A program made the translations under genes and the position numbers. DNA of 64,000 bases from the NCBI RefSeq assembly GCF_021228235.1, contig NZ_JAJQRG010000002.1, positions 574,608 through 638,607 of the forward strand, written 5' to 3'. Origin of the DNA: Pseudophaeobacter flagellatus. GTDB taxonomy: Bacteria; Pseudomonadota; Alphaproteobacteria; Rhodobacterales; Rhodobacteraceae. Shown one piece after another: positions 17,559 to 25,868 of this stretch (the stretch's first letter is position 1; each line of letters starts with the position of its first letter). Under the pieces are notes generated by a model. The model was given only the letters and a program-made list of their open reading frames with translations, made no database searches and was not told where the DNA came from.

Positions 17559-18569
17559 ATGCGGCATGCACCCGTTGAAACCTTTGGCACGACGCCGGGC
17601 GGTGATCCCGTTCACCTTCTGCGTTTGGAAAACGGCGGCAGCCGTGCCGCAGTGATGAGCTGGGGCGCAAGCCTGCAGGATTATCGTGTTCAGGGCTGGG
17701 AGGCTCCGGTCATTCTTGGCAGTCCGGATTTTGCCGCCTATCTGGGGCCTTTGCAGCATTGCGGGGCAATTGCAGGCCGTGTCGCCAACCGGATCGCCAA
17801 GGGGCGCGCGCCCCTGCAGGGCCGCGTTGTCGCGCTGGACCGCAATGAAAACGCCAGGACCTGTCTGCATGGCGGTGCCCGCGGGACCAGTCTGCGCAAT
17901 TGGACCATTGCCGAATATGACAGCGCGCAGGTGGTGTTGAAGGTCAGCCTGCTCGATGGTGAAGGTGGCTTTCCCGGCAGGCTCGACATCACCGCGCGCT
18001 ATGCGCTGGAAGATGACGGCGCATTGCGCCTGACGCTAAGCGCCCGAACCGATGCACCGACATTTTGCAATCTGGCCCATCACGCCTATTGGAGCTTTGC
18101 CCCCGAGGATGGCTTGCAACACCATGACCTGACCCTGCCCGCCGATAGCTACCTGCCGGTTGATGCCGATCTGATCCCGCTTGGACCGCCTGCGCCGCTG
18201 GATGGGACGCGGTTTGATTTCCGCAGGCCACGGGCCGTCAAACGCGCGGGCGATGCACTGTTGGATCACAACTTTTGCTTTGCTGAACCGACACAGGCGT
18301 TGCGCTCTCTGTGCTGTCTTGACTATGGCCCCATGCGGCTTGAGGTCAAGGCTGATAGCTCTGGCTTGCAGATTTATGAGGGCGCCCATCTTGATACGGG
18401 GCTGGCGGCCACGCTCACTGGTATGCCCTATGGGGCCAATGCCGGCCTTGCGATCGAACCGCAGGCCTGGCCCGACGCCCCCAATCATCCCGAATACCCG
18501 GATATCCGGCTGAACCCGGGTGAGACCTATCGCCAGGTCTCGCGGTTTCACCCGCATGTCCGCGACTGA
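17559..18569 (+). CDS. Aldose 1-epimerase (mutarotase) family protein
   Basis: 336 residues from the ATG at 17559; a longer upstream frame exists but lies within the previous gene. Family marks: N-x-x-x-C-L-H-G-G near residues 100-108, the catalytic histidine region F-C-N-L-A-H-H-A-Y-W-S-F, and a late G-L-A-I-E-P-Q-A-W containing the catalytic glutamate. It interconverts alpha and beta anomers of the imported aldose, supplying the anomer oxidised by the sugar dehydrogenase encoded immediately upstream. Confidence 0.9.
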   Translation: MRHAPVETFGTTPGGDPVHLLRLENGGSRAAVMSWGASLQDYRVQGWEAPVILGSPDFAAYLGPLQHCGAIAGRVANRIAKGRAPLQGRVVALDRNENARTCLHGGARGTSLRNWTIAEYDSAQVVLKVSLLDGEGGFPGRLDITARYALEDDGALRLTLSARTDAPTFCNLAHHAYWSFAPEDGLQHHDLTLPADSYLPVDADLIPLGPPAPLDGTRFDFRRPRAVKRAGDALLDHNFCFAEPTQALRSLCCLDYGPMRLEVKADSSGLQIYEGAHLDTGLAATLTGMPYGANAGLAIEPQAWPDAPNHPEYPDIRLNPGETYRQVSRFHPHVRD

Positions 18570-18586
18570 AATCCAAGGAGACAGAT

Positions 18587-19504
18587 ATGAAGAAAAGACT
18601 GACCGGCATTCTGCCCGTTGCCCCGACGCCCTTTCACGCCGATGGCCGCGTCGACGAAGACGGGATGCGCCGTGTTCTCGATTGCCTGATCGACCAGGGG
18701 GTCGATGCGATCTGCATCCTGGCCAATTATTCCGAACAGTTCCTGCTGTCCGATGACGAGCGGGCCACCCTGACCAGGCTGAGCCTCGAACATGTGGCAG
18801 GCCGGGTGCCGGTGATCGTGACGATCAGCCACTTTTTTACCGGTATCGCAGTGGCGCGCGCTGTCGAAGCGCAGAAGATGGGCGCGGCGATGGTGATGAT
18901 GATGCCTCCCTATCACGGGGTCGGGCTGGTCCCCAGTGAGGCAGGGATCCATGAGCATTTTCAGGCCGTTTCGGATGCGATCAACATCCCGATCATGGTG
19001 CAGGACGCGCCGCTATCTGGTGTCTCGCTGCCGGTGCCGTCGCTGGTTAAAATGGCGCGCGAGATCGAAAATGTCAGTTATTTCAAGATCGAAACGCCTT
19101 TTGCTGCCGATAAGCTGGCAGCGCTGATCGAGGCTGGTGGCGATGATATCGTCGGCCCGTTTGACGGTGAAGAAGCGGTGACATTGCTCGCCGATCTCGA
19201 TGCCGGGGCAACCGGAACCATGACCTCGGCACTGCAGCCAGAACTGATCCGGCCGATCGTCACGCGCTATCTAGATGGCGATCACGACGGGGCGCTGGCG
19301 CAGTGGAAACTGTGCCTGCCGCTGATAAACCATGAAAACCGCCAATGCGGTCTGCGCGCGGCCAAGACGGTGATGATGGCTGGCGGCGTGATCGGGTCGG
19401 ACCATGTCCGCCATCCACTGAAGCCGATGAGCGAAAGAACAACAACCAGACTCTTGCAACTTGCTGGTGAGCTTGATCTGATCGCACTTCGCTGGGGCAA
19501 ATAA
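18587..19504 (+). CDS. DHDPS-family 2-keto-3-deoxy-L-arabinonate dehydratase
   Basis: 305 residues, a single TIM-barrel of the DapA/NAL superfamily. The Schiff-base lysine is K167 in Y-F-K-I-E-T. A-N-Y-S-E-Q-F-L-L-S near residue 46 replaces the pyruvate-aldolase G-T-T-G-E type motif and is characteristic of the dehydratase that turns 2-keto-3-deoxy-L-arabinonate into 2-oxoglutarate semialdehyde (AraD of Azospirillum). An ALDH gene for that product follows directly, which supports the call. GGAGACAG precedes the start. Confidence 0.82.
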   Translation: MKKRLTGILPVAPTPFHADGRVDEDGMRRVLDCLIDQGVDAICILANYSEQFLLSDDERATLTRLSLEHVAGRVPVIVTISHFFTGIAVARAVEAQKMGAAMVMMMPPYHGVGLVPSEAGIHEHFQAVSDAINIPIMVQDAPLSGVSLPVPSLVKMAREIENVSYFKIETPFAADKLAALIEAGGDDIVGPFDGEEAVTLLADLDAGATGTMTSALQPELIRPIVTRYLDGDHDGALAQWKLCLPLINHENRQCGLRAAKTVMMAGGVIGSDHVRHPLKPMSERTTTRLLQLAGELDLIALRWGK

Positions 19505-19517
19505 GGAGACAAGAAAC

Positions 19518-21032
19518 ATGACATTTCAAGCACACGGAAAACACCTGATCGCAGGCGATTGGGTGGCAAGTGCCACGACATTCAACTCCGAGCCCGCACA
19601 TGGTCCGGCCCAGAGCTTCAGCCTCGGCACACCCGGTGATGTCGACCGTGCCTGTAATGCGGCCGAAGAAGCCTTCTGGTCCTACGGGTATTCCACCCGC
19701 GCCGAGCGGGCCGCCTTGCTGAACGCGATTGCCGACGAGATTGAGGCACGTGGCGATGCCATCACCGAGATCGGCACGCAGGAAACCGGCCTGCCAGAGG
19801 CCCGGTTGCAGGGCGAACGTGGCCGGACCACCGGCCAGTTGCGCCTGTTTGCGGCGCATATTCTCAATGGTGACTATCTGGATCGTCGCCACGACGCAGC
19901 GCAGCCGGATCGTGCGCCGCTGCCGCGGCCTGATCTCAAACTGGTGCAGCGGCCCATTGGCCCGGTGGCTGTCTTTGGCGCCTCGAACTTCCCGCTGGCC
20001 TTTTCCACCGCAGGCGGTGACACCGCTGCCGCGCTTGCAGCTGGCTGCCCCGTTGTTGTCAAAGGCCATCCAGCCCACCCCGGCACCGGCGAAATCATCG
20101 CCGAGGCAATTCGGGCCGCCATCGCCAGTTGTGGTGTGGCACCGGGCGTCTTTTCGCTGATCCAAAGCAATACACGCGATGTCGGAGAGGCCTTGGTGCA
20201 GCACCCGCTGATCAATGCGGTGGGCTTTACCGGTTCACTTGGCGGTGGGCGCGCGCTGTTTGATCTTTGCGCCGCGCGACCTGTTCCGATCCCCTTCTTT
20301 GGGGAACTGGGCAGCGTCAACCCGATGTTCCTGTTGCCGACCGCCCTGCAGGCCCGTGGCGGCGATATCGCCACTGGCTGGGCCGGGTCGCTGACCATGG
20401 GGGCCGGGCAGTTCTGCACCAATCCGGGTATTGCCATCGTCATTGATGGCGCGGATGCAGATGCCTTTACCAGGGCGGCGATCAACGCGCTGGAGCCGGT
20501 CGGCGCGCAAACGATGCTCACCGATGGGATCGCCAGCGCCTACCGCGCCGGGCGCGACCGTCTGGCCGCCAGCGCAGGGGTGCAGGAACTGCTGACCTCC
20601 AGCTGCGATCAGCGCAATGCGACGCCCTATCTGTTCGCCACAACCGGCGCAGAATGGCTTGCCAATCACGCGCTGGGCGAAGAGGTCTTTGGCCCGCTCG
20701 GCCTGATCGTCCGGGTCGCGGATGAGGCTGAAATGCTGAAGGTGGCGCAGTCCTTGGAAGGCCAGCTGACCTGCACGCTGCATATGGACAGCGGCGACAC
20801 CAGCCTTGGGCAAAAGCTGATGCCTGTGTTGGAACGCAAGGCCGGCCGTGTCATGGCAAACGGCTTTCCAACCGGTGTCGAGGTCTGCGAGGCGATGGTC
20901 CATGGTGGGCCATACCCTGCCTCGACCAATTTTGGTGCAACCTCGGTGGGCACCTTTGCGATCCGTCGCTTCCTGCGGCCTGTCTGCTATCAAAATATCC
21001 CCGACAGTCTTCTGCCGGGCGATCTGGACTGA
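19518..21032 (+). CDS. 2-oxoglutarate semialdehyde (2,5-dioxovalerate) dehydrogenase, NADP-type ALDH
   Basis: 504 residues of the aldehyde dehydrogenase superfamily. Visible are the cofactor-site segment V-F-G-A-S-N-F-P-L-A-F, the catalytic glutamate in F-F-G-E-L-G-S-V-N-P and the catalytic cysteine in G-A-G-Q-F-C-T-N-P-G. This subgroup oxidises 2-oxoglutarate semialdehyde to 2-oxoglutarate, the last step of the non-phosphorylating arabinose route. Its position behind the keto-deoxy acid dehydratase agrees. The product enters the TCA cycle. Confidence 0.9.
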   Translation: MTFQAHGKHLIAGDWVASATTFNSEPAHGPAQSFSLGTPGDVDRACNAAEEAFWSYGYSTRAERAALLNAIADEIEARGDAITEIGTQETGLPEARLQGERGRTTGQLRLFAAHILNGDYLDRRHDAAQPDRAPLPRPDLKLVQRPIGPVAVFGASNFPLAFSTAGGDTAAALAAGCPVVVKGHPAHPGTGEIIAEAIRAAIASCGVAPGVFSLIQSNTRDVGEALVQHPLINAVGFTGSLGGGRALFDLCAARPVPIPFFGELGSVNPMFLLPTALQARGGDIATGWAGSLTMGAGQFCTNPGIAIVIDGADADAFTRAAINALEPVGAQTMLTDGIASAYRAGRDRLAASAGVQELLTSSCDQRNATPYLFATTGAEWLANHALGEEVFGPLGLIVRVADEAEMLKVAQSLEGQLTCTLHMDSGDTSLGQKLMPVLERKAGRVMANGFPTGVEVCEAMVHGGPYPASTNFGATSVGTFAIRRFLRPVCYQNIPDSLLPGDLD

Positions 21033-21035
21033 CAT

Positions 21036-21938
21036 ATGGCCACAGCACACTGGATCGCCGTCGACTGGGGCACCTCGCGCCTGCGCCTTTGGGCGCTGGA
21101 CGGCATGGGGCGGGTCGTCGGCGATGCAGCGTCCGACAGGGGCATGGGGCGTTTGCAGCCAGATGACTTTGAGGGCGCGCTGCTGGAACTGGCCGCGCCT
21201 TTTCTGGCCGAGGGAGGCCGCACCAAGGTGTTGATCTGCGGTATGGCCGGGGCGCGGCAGGGGTGGATCGAAGCCCCCTATTCTGCCGTGCCCTGCTTGC
21301 CCGCAAAGGGGCGTACAGTCCGGGCACCAACGCGGGACCCGCGCCTTGATGTGCGTATTCTGCCCGGGCTTTGCCAGATGGACCCGCCCGATGTCATGCG
21401 CGGCGAAGAGACCCAGATCGCCGGTATTCTGGCAAGGGATCCGGGGTTTGACGGTACGCTTTGCCTGCCCGGCACCCATTCAAAATGGGTGCGCATTGCG
21501 GGCGGTACGGTGCAGTCCTTCAACACTGCCATGACGGGAGAGCTGTTTGATCTGCTGTGCCACCAGTCAATCCTGCGGCATTCGCTTGACGCTAGTTGGG
21601 ATGATGCTGTTTTTGCTGCGGCAATTGCCACCTCAGAGGCGCAGCCCGCGCAGGTGTTTTCACAGCTGTTTGGGCTGCGGGCCGGGTCGCTTGTCGGCGC
21701 GGGGGCGCAAGATGCATCGCAGGCCCATCTGTCGGGCTTGCTGATCGGGGCCGAGCTGGCGGCAATGCGCAACTATTGGCAGGGCAGGGCGGTGGCTGTG
21801 ATTGGCGCCGACAACCTAGCCCGCTGCTATCATAGCGCACTTGCGCAGCTTGGCGGCGAGGTAACCACAATGAATGGGGTCGATCTTGCCCTGGAGGGGC
21901 TGAAAGCAGCCTATCGTCAACAAGAGGACTGCCCATGA
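21036..21938 (+). CDS. dgoK: 2-dehydro-3-deoxygalactonokinase
   Basis: 300 residues. It opens with the ASKHA-type phosphate-binding strand W-I-A-V-D-W-G-T-S-R-L-R, as in DgoK, and has L-C-L-P-G-T-H-S-K-W near the middle and G-L-L-I-G-A-E-L near the end. It phosphorylates 2-keto-3-deoxygalactonate at C6 with ATP, the first step of the De Ley-Doudoroff branch for D-galactose. It overlaps dgoA by four bases, so kinase and aldolase are translationally coupled. Confidence 0.93.
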   Translation: MATAHWIAVDWGTSRLRLWALDGMGRVVGDAASDRGMGRLQPDDFEGALLELAAPFLAEGGRTKVLICGMAGARQGWIEAPYSAVPCLPAKGRTVRAPTRDPRLDVRILPGLCQMDPPDVMRGEETQIAGILARDPGFDGTLCLPGTHSKWVRIAGGTVQSFNTAMTGELFDLLCHQSILRHSLDASWDDAVFAAAIATSEAQPAQVFSQLFGLRAGSLVGAGAQDASQAHLSGLLIGAELAAMRNYWQGRAVAVIGADNLARCYHSALAQLGGEVTTMNGVDLALEGLKAAYRQQEDCP

Positions 21939-22543
21939 CACAGCGCAACCTTGTCGCCATCCTGCGCGGCGTGACGCCTGCCGATGTGACAGCCATCGCA
22001 GGGCGGCTTATCGAAGCCGGTATCCTGCAGATCGAAGTGCCACTGAACTCGCCAGACCCGCTGGAGTCTATCGCCCTGCTAGCACAGGCCTTTGACGACA
22101 CGGCACTGATCGGCGCAGGCACGGTACTAACCCCGCAGGATGTCGCGCGGGTGCAGGCGGCTGGCGGGCGGCTGATTGTGTCGCCCGACACCAACCCTGA
22201 GGTGATCCGGGCCAGCAAGGCGGCTGGTCTTGTGTCCTATCCCGGTGCCATGACCCCGACCGAGTGTTTTGCCGCGCTGCGGGCCGGGGCCGATGGGCTG
22301 AAGCTCTTTCCCGGTGCCCTGATCGGCCCGGCCGGGCTCAAGGCGGTGCGGGCTGTGCTGCCGCCGGAAACAACTGTGCTGGCTGTTGGCGGCGCAGAGC
22401 CTGACAGCTTTGCACAGTGGCGCGCGGCGGGGGCAAACGGGTTTGGCCTTGGTGCCGCGCTTTACCGTCCCGGAGACAAGGCCCAGGATGTTGCTATACG
22501 GGCGCAGAAGGTGGTTCGCGCCTATGACGAGGTGTTTGCATGA
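21935..22543 (+). CDS. dgoA: 2-dehydro-3-deoxy-6-phosphogalactonate aldolase
   Basis: 202 residues, a class I KDPG/KDPGal aldolase barrel. It starts N-L-V-A-I-L-R-G-V and carries the Schiff-base lysine in G-L-K-L-F-P-G; Y-P-G-A-M-T-P-T-E precedes it. It splits 2-keto-3-deoxy-6-phosphogalactonate into pyruvate and glyceraldehyde 3-phosphate. It is encoded directly after dgoK (ATGA overlap) and before the lactonase (ATGA overlap). A second, distinct aldolase of the same superfamily lies at 25865. Confidence 0.94.
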   Translation: MTQRNLVAILRGVTPADVTAIAGRLIEAGILQIEVPLNSPDPLESIALLAQAFDDTALIGAGTVLTPQDVARVQAAGGRLIVSPDTNPEVIRASKAAGLVSYPGAMTPTECFAALRAGADGLKLFPGALIGPAGLKAVRAVLPPETTVLAVGGAEPDSFAQWRAAGANGFGLGAALYRPGDKAQDVAIRAQKVVRAYDEVFA

Positions 22544-23391
22544 CCAAGGCAGAGATTTTTGATACCCGCGCCTGCGCGCTGGGCGAGGGGCCGCTTTGGC
22601 ATCCTGAACGGCAGCAATTGTTCTGGTTCGACATTCTGGGCAAGCGGCTGTTGTCGCAGGTGGATGGCGCAGCGCTGGACTGGCAGTTTGACGAACATGC
22701 CTCGGCGGCGGGCTGGATTGATCGCGATAGGTTGTTGATCGCCTTTGAAACCGGGCTTTTCACTTTTGATATCACCAGCGGCACCCGCAGCTTGCTGCAT
22801 CCGCTGGAAGCCGAAAACCCGGTCACCCGGTCAAATGACGGGCGGGCCGATCCCTGTGGCGGCTTTTGGATTGGCACGATGGGCAAACAGGCCGAGCCGG
22901 AGGCCGGGGCGATTTACCGGCTCTACCAAGGGGAGCTTCGCAAGCTATTCGACGCAGTTACGATCCCCAATGCGATCTGTTTTGCCCCGGATGGCACCAC
23001 CGCCTATTTCTGCGACACCCCCCAGGCAAAGATCATGCGCCAGCCGCTTGATCAGGCGGGCTGGCCAGTTGGTGACGCAATCGTCTTTGTCGACCTTGGC
23101 CCAGAGGCGCTGTTCCCTGACGGGGCGGTATGTGACGCCGAAGGCGCGCTTTGGAATGCGCAGTGGGGGGCGGGGCGCGTGGCGCGGTATTTGCCCGATG
23201 GCCGACTTGATCACGTGGTTCATGTCGGCGGCAAGCACAGCTCTTGTCCTGCCTTCGGCGGTGCCGATTTTTCTCAGCTTTTTGTGACCACAGCGCGGCA
23301 AGGTCTTCACCAGGCCGGACCTGACGAGGGCTGCCTTTATCGCGCGGACATCAACTACACAGGCTGCCCGGAAAACCGCGTCATTCTTTGA
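22540..23391 (+). CDS. SMP-30/gluconolactonase-family sugar lactonase
   Basis: 283 residues of the six-bladed propeller lactonase family. Metal-site segments are visible: L-G-E-G-P-L-W-H near the N-terminus (glutamate ligand), R-S-N-D-G-R-A-D-P near residue 95, and P-D-G-A-V-C-D-A-E-G-A-L-W near residue 195. It would open the galactono- or arabinono-lactone made by the Gfo/Idh dehydrogenase, giving the aldonic acid for the dehydratase. It overlaps dgoA by four bases and is the last gene of the operon. Confidence 0.9.
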   Translation: MTKAEIFDTRACALGEGPLWHPERQQLFWFDILGKRLLSQVDGAALDWQFDEHASAAGWIDRDRLLIAFETGLFTFDITSGTRSLLHPLEAENPVTRSNDGRADPCGGFWIGTMGKQAEPEAGAIYRLYQGELRKLFDAVTIPNAICFAPDGTTAYFCDTPQAKIMRQPLDQAGWPVGDAIVFVDLGPEALFPDGAVCDAEGALWNAQWGAGRVARYLPDGRLDHVVHVGGKHSSCPAFGGADFSQLFVTTARQGLHQAGPDEGCLYRADINYTGCPENRVIL

Positions 23392-23409
23392 AACAATAGC
23401 CGCACTGTT

Positions 23410-23419
23410 GGGGGGGGGG
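23410..23419. repeat. Run of ten G
   Basis: A G10 homopolymer lies between the convergent lactonase and membrane-protein genes. It lies outside coding sequence. Such runs are slippage-prone in replication and in sequencing. Confidence 0.9.
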
Positions 23420-23422
23420 CGT

Positions 23423-23989
23423 TTACTCCATGACGGCGTCCATGCCGATGGCAGAGATGGTCTGGTAATAGATAGAGAGCACCAGCAAAAAGAAGGCGAA
23501 CAATATCAGCTCATGCTTGAAATGGTGGGAATGAAAGAAGGCGCGATCTCGGTGACGAATGACATCCATCAGCTCGTCCCCGAAGCGGATCGACAGAAAA
23601 GTGCCTAACCCGGACAGTAAGATTATTCCCCAATACGGGAATGGGGTCGTAACTATGTTGTACAACAGTTCGGTCAGGACGGTCGTCTTATAGTAGCCAG
23701 GACCATAGAGCATCACTGCAGCATTCAGGCCAATCGCCACGAGCCAGACGGCGATTTCCGAGACGACCATGCGAATGCCGAACAGCAATCGAAGGGGGAA
23801 ATCCAGGAGGAACCCGGCGTCGGCCACTGGCGTACACAGGACAAAGAAACTCCAGGTGAGCAGCGCCGCAGCGCCGCCGGTCGCGATATCGTATTCGTAG
23901 CTGAGATAGCCAAAATACCCGACCAGAAGGCAGCAGAGGAGAATGAACTTTATGAAAATCTGTCTGTGCGGTTTTCCTGTCATGTCCAT
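23423..23989 (-). CDS. Uncharacterised inner-membrane protein
   Basis: About 188 residues from the methionine at 23989 (M-D-M-T-G-K-P-H); a longer reading to 24064 is possible but adds a segment unlike the rest. There are four or five hydrophobic segments, with a P-V-A-D-A-G-F-L-L-D-F-P stretch between the second and third, and a basic/histidine-rich loop (R-H-R-D-R-A-F-F-H-S-H-H-F-K-H) before the last. I do not recognise a named family. It stands alone, convergent to the sugar operon and divergent from the GntR gene. No function is proposed. Confidence 0.6.
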   Translation of the reverse strand: MDMTGKPHRQIFIKFILLCCLLVGYFGYLSYEYDIATGGAAALLTWSFFVLCTPVADAGFLLDFPLRLLFGIRMVVSEIAVWLVAIGLNAAVMLYGPGYYKTTVLTELLYNIVTTPFPYWGIILLSGLGTFLSIRFGDELMDVIRHRDRAFFHSHHFKHELILFAFFLLVLSIYYQTISAIGMDAVME

Positions 23990-24131
23990 GCCTACCTGCA
24001 CCCCTCTTGGAAACAGTAGTGAAAATGCCTCGGGTGATCCAGCGAGGATTGCGCAAGAGGGCAAGACCGCCTGTCGCTTTGGTTAATTGGCTGAAGATGG
24101 GGCAAACATAGCTCTTGCCGGGTATGGCTAA

Positions 24132-24152
24132 CCTGTACTATAGGTATACAGG
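24132..24152. promoter_or_regulatory. Palindromic site upstream of gntR-kdgK-eda, candidate operator
   Basis: Arms CCTGTA (24132-24137) and TACAGG (24147-24152) enclose nine bases, and the right half contains the self-complementary GGTATAC core. The site is 50 bases before the GTG start of the GntR gene. FadR-subfamily GntR proteins bind palindromes of this size, and the core resembles the GGTATACC core of ExuR/UxuR sites. Autoregulation of the operon is inferred. Confidence 0.5.
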
Positions 24153-24201
24153 ATTGCAAGGCACAGCCCCCTGCTATGCCTCACACGAGTAAGAGATTGC
24201 C

Positions 24202-24936
24202 GTGAGTGATGACTTTGACAACCTGGATCGGCGCCCGCTTTATTCTCGCGTGGCCGACAGTATCCTGACCATGATTGCCGAGGGTGGGCTGCGCCCCGGC
24301 GATACGCTGCCCTCTGAGGCGGAATTGGGCACCCGCGCCGGGGTTAGCCGGGTGGTGATCCGCGGGGCCCTGGCCCATCTGGCGGGGGCCGGACACATCA
24401 AGATTTCCAATGGGCGCAAGGCACAGGTCAATGCCATCAACCCTGATATTCTGGCCGGTACTTTCAGCCATGGGCTCGCCACCGCGCAGTTTTCAGTCAA
24501 CAAGGTGTTGGAACTGCGCCAGGGCATTGAAACCGCCACCGCCGCCCTGGCCGCAACCAACCGTACCGTAGCCCAGGTCGAGACCCTTGCAGCGCTTTGC
24601 GCCCAGATGGAACAGGCGGTGCGCGATCCCGAAACCTTTGCCGATCTGGACTATCTGTTTCACCTGACCATTGCCGAGGCGACGGACAACCCGCTTTATG
24701 TCTATATCGTCACGCCGCTGCGCCGGATCATAAAAGAGTCCATCACCGCAGGGCGGCGCGCCCAGCCGTCGCCCGAGGCGCAGAACCGTATCCTTGGCGA
24801 TCACCGCCGCATCCAAAAGGCCATTGCCAAGGGCGATGCCGCCGCCGCCAGCGATGCGATGCGACGCCACTTTGCAGCTGCCAATCAAGCACTGCACCCA
24901 GATGATGCCAATATCTTCACAGGACCCGCCACATGA
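24202..24936 (+). CDS. GntR-family regulator, FadR subfamily
   Basis: 244 residues from a GTG. The N-terminal winged helix (about residues 10-75) shows L-P-S-E-A-E-L-G-T-R-A-G-V-S-R-V-V-I-R, the standard GntR recognition region. The C-terminal all-helical FCD domain includes D-L-D-Y-L-F-H and L-G-D-H-R-R-I, with histidines that usually bind a metal and the effector acid. It overlaps the kinase gene by four bases, so it is the first gene of a regulator-kinase-aldolase operon. The effector is probably 2-keto-3-deoxygluconate or its phosphate. An in-frame ATG four codons downstream is less likely by alignment but cannot be excluded. Confidence 0.88.
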   Translation: MSDDFDNLDRRPLYSRVADSILTMIAEGGLRPGDTLPSEAELGTRAGVSRVVIRGALAHLAGAGHIKISNGRKAQVNAINPDILAGTFSHGLATAQFSVNKVLELRQGIETATAALAATNRTVAQVETLAALCAQMEQAVRDPETFADLDYLFHLTIAEATDNPLYVYIVTPLRRIIKESITAGRRAQPSPEAQNRILGDHRRIQKAIAKGDAAAASDAMRRHFAAANQALHPDDANIFTGPAT

Positions 24937-25868
24937 CCACGACCCGCCCACTGGACATCCTCTGCTTTGGCGAACCGATGTTTGAATTTTCCTGGCTTGA
25001 AAAAGACATGATCCGTCCCGGCATTGGCGGCGATGTGTCCAACACCGCCGTGGCGGCGCGCCGGGCTGGGGCCTCCTCGGGGATGCTGACCCATCTGGGA
25101 TGTGATGGCTTTGCCGACCATATTCTCAAGCTCTACCAGGATGAAGGTATCGACGCCTCGCGAATTGTGCAAAAGGAGGGGGCGCAGACCGGGCTATACT
25201 TCATCGAATACGGCCCGCAGGGGCATCGGTTTTCCTATCGCCGTGCCGGTTCTGCTGCCAGCCAGATTACCCCGGAAGACCTGACCCCGCAGATGTTTGA
25301 ACAGATTGGTGTGCTGCATCTTAGTGGTATCACCCAGGCGATTTCTGACAGTTCCTGCGCCGCCGCGCTTCGGGCCGCAGAACTGGCGCGCGCCGCTGGG
25401 GCACAGGTGTCTTTTGATACCAATCTGCGGTTGAACCTTTGGTCGGCGCCCCAGGCCTGGCGGGCGTTGCAGCAAATCCTGCCCCTGGTGGATCTGGTCT
25501 TTCCCAGCATCGAAGATTGCCAAGCCCTGTTTGGCACCAGCGACACCATCGAGATCTGTGATCGCTTCTTGTCTTTTGGGGTGCAGATGGTTGTACTGAC
25601 GATGGCCGAAAAGGGCGCGCTGGTGGCAACCCCGCAGGGCCAGCACAGGATCTACGCCTTTCCGGCCGATCTGCGCGATGCAACCGGGGCCGGTGATACC
25701 TTTGATGGTGCCTTTCTTGCTGAATATGTCCAAACCGGCGACCCTGTCGCCGCCGGACGGTTTGCCTGCGCGGCGGCCTCCCTTTCTGTCGAAACCAACG
25801 GGGCCGTTGCGTCCATCCCCACCCGAGAGTCAATTCTTGCCCGTCTCAACCAAGGTGAAACCCAATGA
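24933..25868 (+). CDS. kdgK: PfkB-family 2-keto-3-deoxygluconate kinase
   Basis: 311 residues of the ribokinase family. It starts with I-L-C-F-G-E-P-M-F-E-F and P-G-I-G-G-D-V-S-N-T-A-V-A near residue 30, and has the anion-hole/catalytic motif D-A-T-G-A-G-D-T-F-D-G-A-F near residue 250. It would phosphorylate 2-keto-3-deoxygluconate for the aldolase encoded next, four bases overlapping. Sugar specificity is inferred from the aldolase partner. Confidence 0.83.
   Translation: MTTTRPLDILCFGEPMFEFSWLEKDMIRPGIGGDVSNTAVAARRAGASSGMLTHLGCDGFADHILKLYQDEGIDASRIVQKEGAQTGLYFIEYGPQGHRFSYRRAGSAASQITPEDLTPQMFEQIGVLHLSGITQAISDSSCAAALRAAELARAAGAQVSFDTNLRLNLWSAPQAWRALQQILPLVDLVFPSIEDCQALFGTSDTIEICDRFLSFGVQMVVLTMAEKGALVATPQGQHRIYAFPADLRDATGAGDTFDGAFLAEYVQTGDPVAAGRFACAAASLSVETNGAVASIPTRESILARLNQGETQ

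Noticed and set aside
19260..21479. Long minus-strand frames across the aldehyde dehydrogenase and dgoK genes
   Set aside because: Antisense shadows of clear enzyme genes.
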